A stretch of DNA of 64,000 nucleotides from NCBI RefSeq assembly GCF_020103725.1, contig NZ_JAHXBG010000019.1, positions 124,001 to 188,000 of the forward strand. Direction: 5' to 3'. Position 1 is the first letter of the stretch; every line of letters begins with the position of its first letter. The translations under genes and the position numbers were made by a program. The notes beneath the pieces were generated by a model, which was not told the DNA's origin, made no database searches, and saw nothing but the letters and a program-made list of their open reading frames with translations. The stretch is from Hyalangium gracile. GTDB lineage: Bacteria; Myxococcota; Myxococcia; Myxococcales; Myxococcaceae. Positions 55,485-64,000 of the stretch are shown here, piece after piece.

Positions 55485-55513
55485 GTTTCCCCCTCCTGGG
55501 AAGATTCGAGCCC

Positions 55514-56803
55514 TCAGCGGGCCGGGGCATCGCTGGGGATGGTGCCCAGCGAGGCCACCTCGGCCTGGCGCTTCACGCGTGGGTGGCGAGCCAGGTAGAG
55601 GGAGATGGCCAGCCACAGCCCGGCCATGGGCATGGCGGTCAGCAGCACGCCCGCGGCCCCGAGCCCCAGCGCCGTCAGCCCGCCCTCCATCCAGCCTCCC
55701 ACCACGTCCCCGCCCCGGTACACCACGGTGTCGATGAAGCTCTTGGCCTTGTACTTCTCCTCGCGGCTCACGGTGGTGAAGAGGATCTCCCGCGAGGGGC
55801 GCTCCAGCGCGTAGTGGGCGGCGCCACGCAGCGAGCGCACGGCGATGAACACCAGGATGACGGGCACCAGCGCCAGGCCCAGGAAGCCCAGGCCGGTGAG
55901 CACGGGCACCACGGCCATGGCCACCGCCAGCCCCAGCCGGGAGATGAGCCGCCCGGTGACGAAGGCCTGGAGCAGCAGCGTCAACACCTGCACCCACAGC
56001 TCGATGTTGGCGAACGCGGTGGTGCGCGCCGCGGCGCCGCTGGCCACCGTGTCCACCAGCTTCGCCTGGAGGATGTACAGGAACGAGGAGGTGACGGTGT
56101 AGAAGACCGTCTGCAGCCCCAGCGCGAGCAGGAAGGGCGAGGTGGCCAGCAGCTTGAGGCCCGACAGCACGCTGCCTCCCACCGGAGCGCCCACCGAGGG
56201 CGGAGACTGCACGTCATACGCCCAGCGCGACAGCTTGCGGACACATTGAGCGCTCACCTCCAGCAGCGCCGCGGTGATGAGGATGAGGTTCACCGGCCCC
56301 AGGGGCACGGCGAGCTGGCGCACCAGCAACAGCCCCAGGAGGATGCCCGCGGTGCCGCCCGCGGAGATGAAGCCGAAGAGCCTGCGGCCCTGCTCGCTGA
56401 CGAACAGGTCCGCCATGAAGCTCCAGAAGACGGAGACGACGAAGAGGTTGTAGACGCTGAGCCAGACGTAGAAGGCACGCGCCACCCAGGCGCTGGCCAG
56501 GCCCAGCTTCAGCACCACGAAGAAGCCCACCAGGTTGAGCAGGAAGAAGCGATAGATGAAGGGGATGACGCGCTTGCGCGGCCAGCGCGCCACCAGCGCC
56601 GAGTAGAGCGGCACCGCCACCAGCATCACCACGAAGGTGGCCGTCCACAGCGTCTTGAGCCCCTTCACCCCGCCGGCCGTGCCCATCTCGTCACGCACCG
56701 GCTTGAGGATGAAGTAACCGCACATCAGCGTGAAGAAGTAGAGGAACGACCAGAGGACCGCGCCCAGCTCCTCCTCCTTCACGTCCACGAATCGCTTGAG
56801 CAT
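55514..56803 (-). CDS. Multi-span transporter resembling the Tlc/NTP-transporter or MFS fold
   Basis: 429 residues with about twelve membrane spans. The opening KEEELGAVLWSFLYFFTLMCGYFILKPVRDEMG resembles a branch annotated as NTP/NDP exchange or MFS transporter, where the phrase YxxLKPVRD is characteristic. Substrate cannot be told; nucleotide exchange is unproven for free-living members. The downstream epimerase gene is close enough (29 nt) to be cotranscribed. Confidence 0.82.
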   Translation of the reverse strand: MLKRFVDVKEEELGAVLWSFLYFFTLMCGYFILKPVRDEMGTAGGVKGLKTLWTATFVVMLVAVPLYSALVARWPRKRVIPFIYRFFLLNLVGFFVVLKLGLASAWVARAFYVWLSVYNLFVVSVFWSFMADLFVSEQGRRLFGFISAGGTAGILLGLLLVRQLAVPLGPVNLILITAALLEVSAQCVRKLSRWAYDVQSPPSVGAPVGGSVLSGLKLLATSPFLLALGLQTVFYTVTSSFLYILQAKLVDTVASGAAARTTAFANIELWVQVLTLLLQAFVTGRLISRLGLAVAMAVVPVLTGLGFLGLALVPVILVFIAVRSLRGAAHYALERPSREILFTTVSREEKYKAKSFIDTVVYRGGDVVGGWMEGGLTALGLGAAGVLLTAMPMAGLWLAISLYLARHPRVKRQAEVASLGTIPSDAPAR

Positions 56804-56927
56804 GGGTGAAGGTCGCAGTCCTCGGGGCGGCTCGCGCCCCGGAGCCGCTTCCCCCGGAGCACGTCTGCCCCAACCCCCGCGCCGGGCGGCTATTCCCGGT
56901 GCACGCCTGCTCCTCGGGCGAGGGCGC

Positions 56928-58223
56928 TCAGGCCCCGCTCACCGCCGCGCGCAGCGTGGCCTCCACGCGAGGCATCGCCTCGCGGATGTCCGCCATGGAG
57001 ACAGCGCCCACGGAGAGGCGGAACCAGCCGGTGTCGTCCTTCAGCCCGAAGGCCTGGAAGGGCACCACCGCGAAGCTGGCCTTCTCCAGCAGCAGCTTGC
57101 GGATGTCGTCGTTCGTCTTGAGCCCCGCCTTGCCCACCAGGTCGAACTGCACCGACAGGTAGATGGCGCCCTGGGGCGCGATGGCGCGCACCGGCAGCCC
57201 CGCCTCGCGCATCTTCTCGAAGCCCTGGTGGAGCGCCTCCAGCCGCTCCTGCACCCGGTGCTTCATCGTCTCCATGAAGGAGGCGGTGCCCTGCACGTCA
57301 TCCAGCGAGCGCGCCACGGCGATCTGCTCGGCCTTGGGCGCCCACGCCCCCACGTGGCCGATGACGTCCCGCATGCGAGAGATGATGGCCGGCGGCCCGA
57401 TGCCCCACCCCACCCGCACGCCCGTGGCCGCGAACGACTTGGAGATGCCGTCCACGAAGATGGTGTAGTGCGCCATCTCCGGCACCAGCTCCACCGGCGT
57501 GACGTGCTTCGTCCGCCCGAAGCTCAGCGTCCAGTAGATCTGATCGTACATGAGGATGAGCGGCGCCTGGCCGCGCTCCTTGCGCCCGCGATTCTCCGCG
57601 ACGATGCGCTCGCAGATGGCCTTGAGCACCTCCGGGGAGATCATCGTCCCGGTGGGGTTGAGCGGGCTGCACAGGCACAACAGCCGCGCGCTCGACAGGT
57701 GCGGGGCCAGCTGCTCCACCGTGGGCATGAAGCCGTGGTCGGCGCTGGTGACGACCACCGTGTCCCTGGCCCCCATCATGTGCGTGTAGTGGTTGTTGTT
57801 CCACGAGGGCACCGGGTAGATGACGGTGTCGCCCTCGTCCAGCAGCGTGCGGTAGGTGCCGTAGATGATGGGCCGCGCGCCGCCCGCGATGACGATGCCC
57901 TCCAGCGGGTACTTCAGCCCCAGCACGCGCTCGTAGAAGCGCTGCACGCTCTGGCGCAAATCCAACACGCCGTCCGAGGGCGGGTAGTTCGTCTCGCCCG
58001 CCTGGAGCGCGGTGGCGATGCCCTGCCCCAGCGTGGTGGGGATGGGGAACTCCTTGGGGCTGAAGTCGCCCACGGTCAGGTTGCACACCTTGCGGCCCTG
58101 CGCCGTCAGCTCGCGGATCTCCGCGGCGATGCGCAGGATTTCACTGCCGACGAGGCCCTTGGCCATCGTGCCGACATAGGTGTCATCCCGCTTGGGGAGG
58201 AGGGTGGTGAGATCGATGGCCAT
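56928..58223 (-). CDS. Class I/II pyridoxal-phosphate aminotransferase
   Basis: 431 residues from MAIDLTTLLP, with GGAG 7-10 nt upstream. Fold-type I features include LTVGDFSPKEFP near the N-terminus, NYPPSDGVLDLRQSV, SPLNPTGTMIS, LILMYDQIYW (PLP-binding Asp/Tyr), the Schiff-base Lys in VDGISKSFAATGVRVG and the C-terminal Arg in WFRLSVGA. It transfers amino groups between an amino acid and a 2-oxo acid, probably aspartate- or aromatic-type, in the cytoplasm. Confidence 0.92.
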   Translation of the reverse strand: MAIDLTTLLPKRDDTYVGTMAKGLVGSEILRIAAEIRELTAQGRKVCNLTVGDFSPKEFPIPTTLGQGIATALQAGETNYPPSDGVLDLRQSVQRFYERVLGLKYPLEGIVIAGGARPIIYGTYRTLLDEGDTVIYPVPSWNNNHYTHMMGARDTVVVTSADHGFMPTVEQLAPHLSSARLLCLCSPLNPTGTMISPEVLKAICERIVAENRGRKERGQAPLILMYDQIYWTLSFGRTKHVTPVELVPEMAHYTIFVDGISKSFAATGVRVGWGIGPPAIISRMRDVIGHVGAWAPKAEQIAVARSLDDVQGTASFMETMKHRVQERLEALHQGFEKMREAGLPVRAIAPQGAIYLSVQFDLVGKAGLKTNDDIRKLLLEKASFAVVPFQAFGLKDDTGWFRLSVGAVSMADIREAMPRVEATLRAAVSGA

Positions 58224-58304
58224 GAGGTGCTCCGGTGGGCGCGCGTGCCGCTTTGGACGCGGGACCATATACGCCACGCGGCGCCCATGGGGCATCCATC
58301 GACA

Positions 58305-58865
58305 CTACACCGGGTAGGACCGACCACTCTCCGTGCGGGCGGGCAACACGGCCTGCACCGGGCTGGCCGCCAGCGGGAAGGAGCGCGGCGCCGTCATGCC
58401 CAGCGCGTTCCACGTCTTCGGCCCCACCACACCGTCGGCTTCCAGACCCTTGGCGCGCTGGAAGGCGAGCACCGCGCGCTCCGTCTTCGGACCGAAGAGG
58501 CCGTCCCTGGCGCCGGGATCGAACCCGTGCGTGGCCAGCACCTTCTGCAGCACCACCACCGAGCCCTCGCACACCCCGCGCTTGAGGATGGGGCGCAGCC
58601 CCGAGCCGCGACGCATGTCCAGCGCCGCCCACGTGCGGGAACCCACGATGCCGTCCACCTCCAGGCCTCGGGCCCGCTGGAACGCCATCAGCGCCGCCTT
58701 CGTCTTCGCGCCGAAGATGCCGTCCACCGGACCCGGCTCGAACCCCGCGGCCTCGAGCTGGCGCTGGAGCTGCTCGACGTCCGGCCCACACACGCCCTGC
58801 TTGAGAGCGCTCGGTGACTCGGAGGCACAGGACGACCCGGGCAGAGGCGGCAGGGAGGGGGGCAT
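58305..58865 (-). CDS. Protein with two peptidoglycan-binding domains
   Basis: 186 residues from the ATG at 58865, preferred over the Met at 58961 because GGAG lies 7-10 nt upstream. Two PG_binding_1 repeats: GPDVEQLQRQLEAAGFEPG with VDGIFGAKTKAALMAFQR, and VVVLQKVLATHGFDPG with RDGLFGPKTERAVLAFQR. No catalytic domain is attached. Neither start gives a convincing signal peptide, which is odd for a cell-wall-binding protein. The gene ends 82 nt upstream of the aminotransferase start. Confidence 0.85.
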   Translation of the reverse strand: MPPSLPPLPGSSCASESPSALKQGVCGPDVEQLQRQLEAAGFEPGPVDGIFGAKTKAALMAFQRARGLEVDGIVGSRTWAALDMRRGSGLRPILKRGVCEGSVVVLQKVLATHGFDPGARDGLFGPKTERAVLAFQRAKGLEADGVVGPKTWNALGMTAPRSFPLAASPVQAVLPARTESGRSYPV

Positions 58866-59297
58866 CAACGACTCCAGGGGCTGGGTTCGATGACGGGGGA
58901 GCGCTTGATCCAGAAGCCACGCGCGCGACGCCAGCCCCCCCAAGGAGCGGGGCGGACTCATACCTCAAAGGTGGGTTGCTGTCAGTGAAATATCACCTCG
59001 CTGTCACGAGATGATCCGCCTCGGTGTCTCGGAATTCGAGGCGTCGCGAGAGACCCACCCGAGTGCGCCAGTACCCACGAATCATCCTTTGCCCGTGAAA
59101 CGTTGCACTGCCCGACGGATCCATTGCAAATCCGGTGATTCTCGGAAATAAGAGTATTATCTGATAGGGTTTAATAAGCAGGCAGCCACACTCGGGCCAG
59201 AAGGGCCGAGCGCGCGGGCTGTCAGACGCGAAGCCCATCTTCAGAACTCGCTCGCTCGCTCGTTTCGAAGCGCCGTCATTACCGAGGCCCATAACCC
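58866..59297. promoter_or_regulatory. 432-bp divergent region with AT-rich promoter-like core
   Basis: The stretch at 59120-59180 is markedly AT-rich for this genome and includes TATTAT (59155-59160), a fair -10 box about 140 bp before the DUF1028 gene; no matching -35 at 17 bp was found. The rest shows no supported ORF. Confidence 0.5.
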
Positions 59298-60299
59298 ATG
59301 AAGCACTCTTCTCGACTGTCCCTCGTTCTGCCTCTCCTGCTGGTCGCGGCCTCGGCCTCCGCCTCGGATGGCGCCACCCCCAGCCTCAACGTCAACGTGC
59401 TGGGCACTCGCTCCATCGTTGCGTGTGATGCGGTGAGCCGCGCTTGCGGCGTGGCGGTGATCTCCTTCCCCGTCACCTCCTCCACCGTGCCGCATGGCCA
59501 GCCGGGCATCGCGGTGGCGTCCCAGATGATGCCCTCCGTGGACGAGGCCCAGGCCATCATGGCGCGCGTGGGAGCGGGCGAGACGGCACAGCAGGCGCTC
59601 GACGCCGTGCTCGCCGCGGATCCGATGTCCGCGATGCGCCAGTTCGGCGTGGTGTCCCTGAGCCCGAACGGCACGGTGCACGTGGGGCAGTTCACCGGCG
59701 AGGCGAGCTGGACGCAGCGCTGCGCGGTGGCCGGCGCCACCTACGCGGTGCAGGCGGCGGGGCAGACGAACGCGGCGGTGTGCCAGGCCATGGCCCAGGG
59801 CTTCGAGAGCGCCACGGGCAGCTTCCCCCTGCGGCTGCTGGCGGCCCTGAAGGCGGGCGTGGGCGTGGGGCGCGACACGCGCGGCGAGCGCTCCGCCACC
59901 CTGCGCGTCTGGTCGGCGGTGTCCCCGCTGAGCGCCGTCACCCCGCTGCTGGCGGATGCCTCGGTGGCGGGCAAGCCCAACGCGCTCGCGCAGCTCGAGG
60001 AGGAGCTCTACCGCTACCTGGGGCAGCTGGCCCCGCCGGACCCCGCGGACGCGGTGACGCTCGATGACTCCACCATCAAGTGCCTGAAGCGGACGCTGCG
60101 GGAGCTGGGCTACTACCACGGGCCGATGGATGGCCGCTGGAACGACGACGCCGAGCAGGCCCTGGCGGCCTTCCAGCTCAACAACGTCTTCTTCCCCCGC
60201 GCCACGCAGGAGGCGAGCCGCGGCGTGCGGAGGCTCGACGGCGCGTTCGTGCAGTTCGTCCTGCGCGCCGAGCGCGGGACGCTCGTTCCCGCTCCGTAG
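59298..60299 (+). CDS. Secreted DUF1028 protein with peptidoglycan-binding C-terminus
   Basis: 333 residues. A signal peptide (about 1-22, ending ASASA) precedes a DUF1028 domain (LGTRSIVACDAVSRACGVAVIS, GQPGIAVASQ and FTGEASW), which adopts an Ntn-hydrolase-like fold. The last 90 residues form a PG_binding_1 domain (IKCLKRTLRELGYYHGPMDG, DDAEQALAAFQ). DUF1028 fused to a PG-binding module suggests an exported wall-bound amidohydrolase; activity is unproven. The neighbouring divergent gene also encodes PG-binding repeats. Confidence 0.85.
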   Translation: MKHSSRLSLVLPLLLVAASASASDGATPSLNVNVLGTRSIVACDAVSRACGVAVISFPVTSSTVPHGQPGIAVASQMMPSVDEAQAIMARVGAGETAQQALDAVLAADPMSAMRQFGVVSLSPNGTVHVGQFTGEASWTQRCAVAGATYAVQAAGQTNAAVCQAMAQGFESATGSFPLRLLAALKAGVGVGRDTRGERSATLRVWSAVSPLSAVTPLLADASVAGKPNALAQLEEELYRYLGQLAPPDPADAVTLDDSTIKCLKRTLRELGYYHGPMDGRWNDDAEQALAAFQLNNVFFPRATQEASRGVRRLDGAFVQFVLRAERGTLVPAP

Positions 60300-60399
60300 G
60301 CCCCGCCGCGCACGTCACTCCGCGCTGGAACGCACGGTGCCTCCCATGAGAGAGGGGGGCGCCGGCCTGTCTCGGCGACGGGCCCCAGGAGAGTGACGG

Positions 60400-61137
60400 A
60401 TGACGCTGGCGAAAGGCTTCGGACGTGGGTGGTGGTGCCTCGGGCTGGTGGGCTGCCTGGTCGCAGCGGGGTGCTCGAAGAAGGAGGAGCCCGCGGCCCA
60501 GACGGAGCCCGCGCCTCAGACGGCGCCCTCTCCTTCTCAGCCCGCGGCGCCCGCGCCCGCTCCGACTCCGAGTGGCACTCCGCCCACGGGCACCGCGGAC
60601 GCTCCCCCGACGCCGCCGGCTCCTCCCACGCCACCGGACACCGCTGCTCCCACGCCGAGCACGGCTCCGGCCCAGGGCGCGGTGGCTCCCGAGGATCCGA
60701 AGAACCGAGAGTGGACCGCGGGCATCGTGAAGCTGGCGCGCCAGGGGTTCGCTCCGGTGACGCTGCGCTCGGTGCGCGCGGCGAAGAACGAGGGCTTCGA
60801 CCGCGTGGTGTTCGAGTTCGACGGGGCGCAGCTGCCCGGCTACCACATCGAGTACGTGGACAAGCCCGTCATCAAGTGCGGCTCGGGAGATCCGACGGAG
60901 GTCGCCGGCCAGGCCTGGCTCCAGGTGAGCCTCACTCCGGCGCAGGCGCACGAGGGGGGCGAGGTGACGGTGGCCGAGCGCGAGCGCAAGGCGGCCCTGC
61001 CCGTCATCCAGGAGCTGGAGCTCACCTGCGACTTCGAGGCCGAGGTGACGTGGGTGCTCGGCAACGCGCGCCCCAACAAGTACCGGGTGATGGAGCTGCG
61101 CGAGCCGACCCGCCTCGTGGTGGACGTGCAGCAGTGA
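60400..61137 (+). CDS. Lipoprotein with Pro-rich spacer and AMIN-like domain
   Basis: 245 residues. Lipobox VAAGC at about 21-25, then about 75 residues almost entirely Pro, Ala, Thr and Ser, a spacer fit to cross part of the periplasm or wall. The C-terminal 140 residues (FDRVVFEFDGAQLPGYHIEYV ... PTRLVVDVQQ) match AMIN-like beta domains, which bind peptidoglycan or outer-membrane partners. AGGAG precedes the ATG. It follows the DUF1028 gene by 100 nt on the same strand. Confidence 0.82.
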   Translation: MTLAKGFGRGWWCLGLVGCLVAAGCSKKEEPAAQTEPAPQTAPSPSQPAAPAPAPTPSGTPPTGTADAPPTPPAPPTPPDTAAPTPSTAPAQGAVAPEDPKNREWTAGIVKLARQGFAPVTLRSVRAAKNEGFDRVVFEFDGAQLPGYHIEYVDKPVIKCGSGDPTEVAGQAWLQVSLTPAQAHEGGEVTVAERERKAALPVIQELELTCDFEAEVTWVLGNARPNKYRVMELREPTRLVVDVQQ

Positions 61138-61146
61138 GCGCCCGGC

Positions 61147-63132
61147 TCACGGGCTCCGCAGCGCGTCGGCCACCTGCTCCAGGGCGGAGATGAGCTCGCG
61201 GTGGCGCGTGCGGGACGGCTCGCCTCCGGCTCGCAGCGCCAGCGCCAGGGCTCGGGGCAGGTTGAGCGCGGCATCCCGCGCCAGCTTCTCGCGGTACTCG
61301 CGGGGGTAGTCCGCTGGCACGCGCAGGGTCCAGTTCTCCTCGTTGACGCTGCCGGGCGCGTTGTAGATGTCGCGCAGCCCGAACAGGTCCGAGAAGAAGA
61401 TCATCACGTTGCGCGCCTTGCAGGCGAAGAGGTCCGCGAACTTCGCCTGCACGAGCAGCCCTGGCTCCGCCGCGAGCCGCCGAGCGAAGTCCTCTCGGCC
61501 CTCGGGCTCCGGGTGGAGGCGCCACGCCAGGTACTCCGCCTGGGCGCGCGCCGTGCCCGTCTGCTGCCAGCGCTCGGCGACGCGCCACAGGGGCGGGGTG
61601 TCGTGGGTGCCCACCATCACCCAGTCCTCCGGCGCCGCGTTCTCGCTCCGGTAGACGTCGGCCGGGTTCTCCAGGTTGGCCTTCTGGGTGACGCGGAAGC
61701 GCCCCAGCCCGTACTGCGCCAGCACGCGCTGGAGCGGATAGGGCTGCGTGCTGAGCACCTCGGCGAGCAGGTCCGTCAGCACGCGCCCGTGGCGCCGCGA
61801 GGAGGCGACGATGGTGTCGAAGAGGACGCTGTACTGGCGCACCTGCTCCGAGGTGAGCGAGCGCACCCACCCGTCCGCGTAGCGCGGCGCCGAGCGGTCG
61901 ATCTGCTCCCCGGTGGCGATGGCATACCGGGCCAGCTCGGGATGGTCCGGGAGGTCCGGCGAGTCGAAGAGGCGCGCTCCCGTCTGCACCGCGCGCAGAG
62001 AATCCGGTTCGCCCGAGCGGTAGACCCAGGGGCACACCAGCCCGTGCGGATGATCGATACGCAGGCCGTCGTACTCCCCGAGCATCTTGTCCATCCGCGC
62101 GTCCATGAAGCGCAGCACGGGGCCGGGGCGGCGCTCGGCGGCGAGGCCCTCGCGAGGCTCGAAGAGTCGGGCGGGGTCCAGCACCGGGTAGTTCCACGGC
62201 TGGCCCTCGGGGTTGGTGCGGCTGGGCGGCGCCCCCATCAGGTACGTGCGCAGGAAGAGGTCCTGCCACGCCCACGCGTCCTCCAGCGAGAAGCCGATCT
62301 GCAGGTCGCCATAGAGCTTGAGCCCCCAGCCCTCGGCGCGGGCCCGCAGCTCCCGGTGGGCGGCGTGCACAAGGAACTGCTGGAAGGCGTAGCGCGCGAT
62401 CAGCTCCGCGTGCTTCGCGAGCAGGAAGCGCTGGCGGGCCTGGCTCGCCTCCGCCTCTCCGGGCCCCGGCGCGAACAGCCGCGCGTCGAGCGCCGCCTCT
62501 CCCTGTCCATTCCAGCGGCGCCAGTCGCGCTGTCCGTGCTCGAGGCAGAGGGCCTCGAAGAGGGCATCGCGCCGCAGCCAGTCCCGGTGCTCCTTCGTAA
62601 AGGACTCGAAGCGCAGGGAGAGGTCTCGAATGGCGGGCGGCGCATCCTGCCGGGCCCGCTCACGCTGGAAGGTGCTCCACACCTCCTCGAGCGCGGCCTG
62701 CTGGACCCGGAAGGCGTAGCGGTAGCGCTGTCCCGGCCCCGCTCCAGCGGGAGGACGCATGTCCACGAGGGCGGCAAAACGCCCCGGGCGCATCAGCTGG
62801 CCCCAGGGTTCCTCGGTCAGGGCACGGAGCGGAATGTTGAGGATGTTGCGGGAGAACAGCGTCGAGTCGTAGGGCGAGGCGTTGGACTCGGAGGTCTGCC
62901 CCTGCGGGCCGAGCTGGATGCCGGTGAAGCCCAGCATCCGGGCGAACTCGAGAAAGCGGGCGGCGCCTCGGGAGTAGGGAGAGCCGCGGCCGGTGTCCTC
63001 ATCGGAGTTGCTGGGAAAGCTCGGGTCGTGGATGCCGAGGACCAGGTTGCGCACGTCCAGCGCCTGAAGCGCCTCGGCCACGAGCCCGCGCATCTTCTCC
63101 AGCAAGTCGTCCGACCCGATCCGTTCAGCCAT
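61147..63132 (-). CDS. malQ: 4-alpha-glucanotransferase, GH77 family
   Basis: 661 residues; GGGGAG precedes the ATG. GH77 landmarks are KLYGDLQIGFSLEDAWAW, GAPPSRTNPEGQPWNYPV, the nucleophile Asp in YDGLRIDHPHG and the third carboxylate in VGTHDTPPLW. The acid/base Glu region reads DLLAEVLSTQP instead of the common EDLG, so this is a divergent subfamily. It moves malto-oligosaccharide chains in glycogen or maltodextrin use. Together with TreZ in the window it suggests active alpha-glucan/trehalose metabolism, but the genes are 16 kb apart. Confidence 0.9.
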   Translation of the reverse strand: MAERIGSDDLLEKMRGLVAEALQALDVRNLVLGIHDPSFPSNSDEDTGRGSPYSRGAARFLEFARMLGFTGIQLGPQGQTSESNASPYDSTLFSRNILNIPLRALTEEPWGQLMRPGRFAALVDMRPPAGAGPGQRYRYAFRVQQAALEEVWSTFQRERARQDAPPAIRDLSLRFESFTKEHRDWLRRDALFEALCLEHGQRDWRRWNGQGEAALDARLFAPGPGEAEASQARQRFLLAKHAELIARYAFQQFLVHAAHRELRARAEGWGLKLYGDLQIGFSLEDAWAWQDLFLRTYLMGAPPSRTNPEGQPWNYPVLDPARLFEPREGLAAERRPGPVLRFMDARMDKMLGEYDGLRIDHPHGLVCPWVYRSGEPDSLRAVQTGARLFDSPDLPDHPELARYAIATGEQIDRSAPRYADGWVRSLTSEQVRQYSVLFDTIVASSRRHGRVLTDLLAEVLSTQPYPLQRVLAQYGLGRFRVTQKANLENPADVYRSENAAPEDWVMVGTHDTPPLWRVAERWQQTGTARAQAEYLAWRLHPEPEGREDFARRLAAEPGLLVQAKFADLFACKARNVMIFFSDLFGLRDIYNAPGSVNEENWTLRVPADYPREYREKLARDAALNLPRALALALRAGGEPSRTRHRELISALEQVADALRSP

Positions 63133-63222
63133 GAGCTCCCCGAGAGACCCTCGCGGCGGGGACCATAGCCGATGCGGCCTGGCTCTCGTGTATCCGGGGG
63201 AACTCGAGCGACGCGCTCCTGC

Positions 63223-63534
63223 TCACGTTCCGAGGGGATGGACCCGAACCAGTCGCCCAGCCACCGCCTGACGACGCACCCACCCATTCAACCGGCCCAG
63301 GTTGTTGCCGATGAGGAGCCGGTCTCCCTGGGCCTCCTTCACCAGGTGCAGCAGCACGCCGCCCTTCCACCGAACCAGAACCACGTCTCCGGCCCGCACT
63401 TCCACGGGGTCCACCGGGCCGAGAGTGACGAGCTGCCTGTCTTCGATCTTTCCTCGCATCGAGCCTCCTCGAGGTCGGATCGTCACCTGTTCTCCTCTTG
63501 CCAATGCGCGCAGTGCCTCCGTCGCCCATCCCAT
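63223..63534 (-). CDS. Small S24/S26-fold peptidase-like protein
   Basis: 103 residues from the ATG at 63534 with AGGAG 8-12 nt upstream. RPRGGSMRGKI has the Ser of the S24/S26 (LexA/signal-peptidase) motif; VRAGDVVLVRWKGG, LLHLVKEAQGD and LLIGNN match the rest of the fold, with a Lys that could complete a Ser-Lys dyad. There is no DNA-binding domain and no membrane segment. It could be a stand-alone protease or a binding-only relative. Copy B of the 45-bp element lies about 220 bp upstream of its start. Confidence 0.78.
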   Translation of the reverse strand: MGWATEALRALARGEQVTIRPRGGSMRGKIEDRQLVTLGPVDPVEVRAGDVVLVRWKGGVLLHLVKEAQGDRLLIGNNLGRLNGWVRRQAVAGRLVRVHPLGT

Positions 63535-64000
63535 CGTGCGTCTCCTTTTCCGAAAATTTGGAGCCGGGGACGGAGCCCTGTCGGAGGCCCTGACGCCTCG
63601 ATTGCCAGGATGGCAATCGGGAGCATGCCGTGTGTGACAAGCCGTGCGGCTGCGGCACCCAGGACGTTCCGAAGGAGTGCTTGCGCCATGGAGGGAGCCT
63701 CCTGTGCCCAGGGAGCAGCCCAGCCATGGAGGCGCCCTGGGCGAGAACCGGTCCCCAACTGGTATGACAAGCAGACCAGTTCGGACCGGATTCGCCCGAC
63801 AGGAGGGTGGTACCTCAGCTCCGGGCAGACCTCGGACGGCCGAGGTGTTCAGCGCTGGCACGCGACATGAACAGGGGTCAGCGTCGAGCATGACGACTCC
63901 TCTTCCGACTCTCGGGCGCGGCTGGGTGCACCACCTGGCTCGCCTCTTCCTCGCGGTGGCTGGCCAGACAAGGTCGCTATCCCACGACGCAGGAGGGCCT
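63535..64000. other. 466-bp region with copy B of the 45-bp element; no firm gene
   Basis: It contains the repeat at 63757-63801 and no ORF with family resemblance. A plus-strand ATG at 63890 opens a frame (MTTPLPTLGRGW) that is still open at the window edge; with only 37 codons visible it is a possible partial gene. Confidence 0.4.
63757..63801. repeat. 45-bp composite element, copy B
   Basis: Arms AACTGGTATG and CAGACCAGTT (63757-63781, spacer ACAAG, one base different from copy A) are followed after exactly 10 unrelated nt by TCGCCCGACA (63792-63801). On the minus strand it lies upstream of the S24/S26-like gene, a plausible promoter/operator position. Confidence 0.8.

Noticed and set aside
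63890-64000. Partial plus-strand gene at the window edge
   Set aside because: Only 37 codons visible, no ribosome-binding site and no family resemblance, so not listed as a CDS.

Overview
The window is a stretch of a very GC-rich chromosome whose coding genes favour G or C at third codon positions. Gene content points to a fruiting-body-type myxobacterium (Myxococcota, probably suborder Cystobacterineae). Four histidine kinases with different sensor modules, a Ser/Thr kinase with a PEGA tail, an FHA protein, a member of the Myxococcus paralogous family TIGR02265 and many lipoproteins and secreted proteins lie in 64 kb. This placement is inferred from gene families only. No rRNA, tRNA, CRISPR array, insertion sequence or prophage was recognised.

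Layout. 1-968: 3' part of a PAS histidine kinase. 917-11092 (minus): a five-gene operon matching the yfa set of other Gram-negatives (DUF2135, DUF1175, DUF2138, alpha-2-macroglobulin with a thioester, DUF2300/SpoIID), tightly packed with two ATGA overlaps; it should make a periplasmic protease-trapping or envelope-defence system. 11218-16083: fatty-acid desaturase, large Cache/HAMP/PAS/GAF kinase, GNAT protein. 16125-17330: an intact serpin, the second protease-inhibitor type in the window. 17482-22258: secreted proteins, including two convergent lipoproteins each with a CXXCH motif. 22324-25851: TIGR02265 protein, KAS-III-like synthase and an MFS transporter preceded by a cluster of GGGTCA half-sites. 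25796-32058: RsbRD-type kinase, small ORF, esterase, ATP-grasp enzyme, luciferase-like oxidoreductase, aldo/keto reductase. 32277-35184: two GntR-type regulators, one FCD with an unusual tail, one MocR type. 35245-41102: EttA, FHA protein, ABC-2 exporter pair, PEGA kinase. 41110-48826: hybrid kinase, TreZ, DUF5335 protein, metzincin lipoprotein, cardiolipin synthase. 48849-53357: one 1502-residue polypeptide joining topoisomerase III to a RecQ-HRDC helicase. 53576-58865: small lipoprotein, a structured RNA-like stretch ending in a terminator, a Tat-type NAD-binding epimerase, a transporter, an aminotransferase and a peptidoglycan-binding protein. 59298-63534: DUF1028/peptidoglycan-binding protein, AMIN-like lipoprotein, GH77 glucanotransferase, small S24/S26-fold protein.

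The least explained sequences are: (i) a 45-bp composite element, a 25-bp palindrome plus a 10-bp box at a fixed 10-nt spacing, present at 32702 and again 31 kb away at 63757, the first copy inside the tail of the FCD regulator; (ii) the hairpin array at 54209-54336; (iii) the GGGTCA cluster at 24371-24459. The clearest unusual proteins are the Topo III-RecQ fusion, the HExxH/transpeptidase/SpoIID protein, the Arg-P1 serpin and the Tat-exported epimerase lipoprotein.
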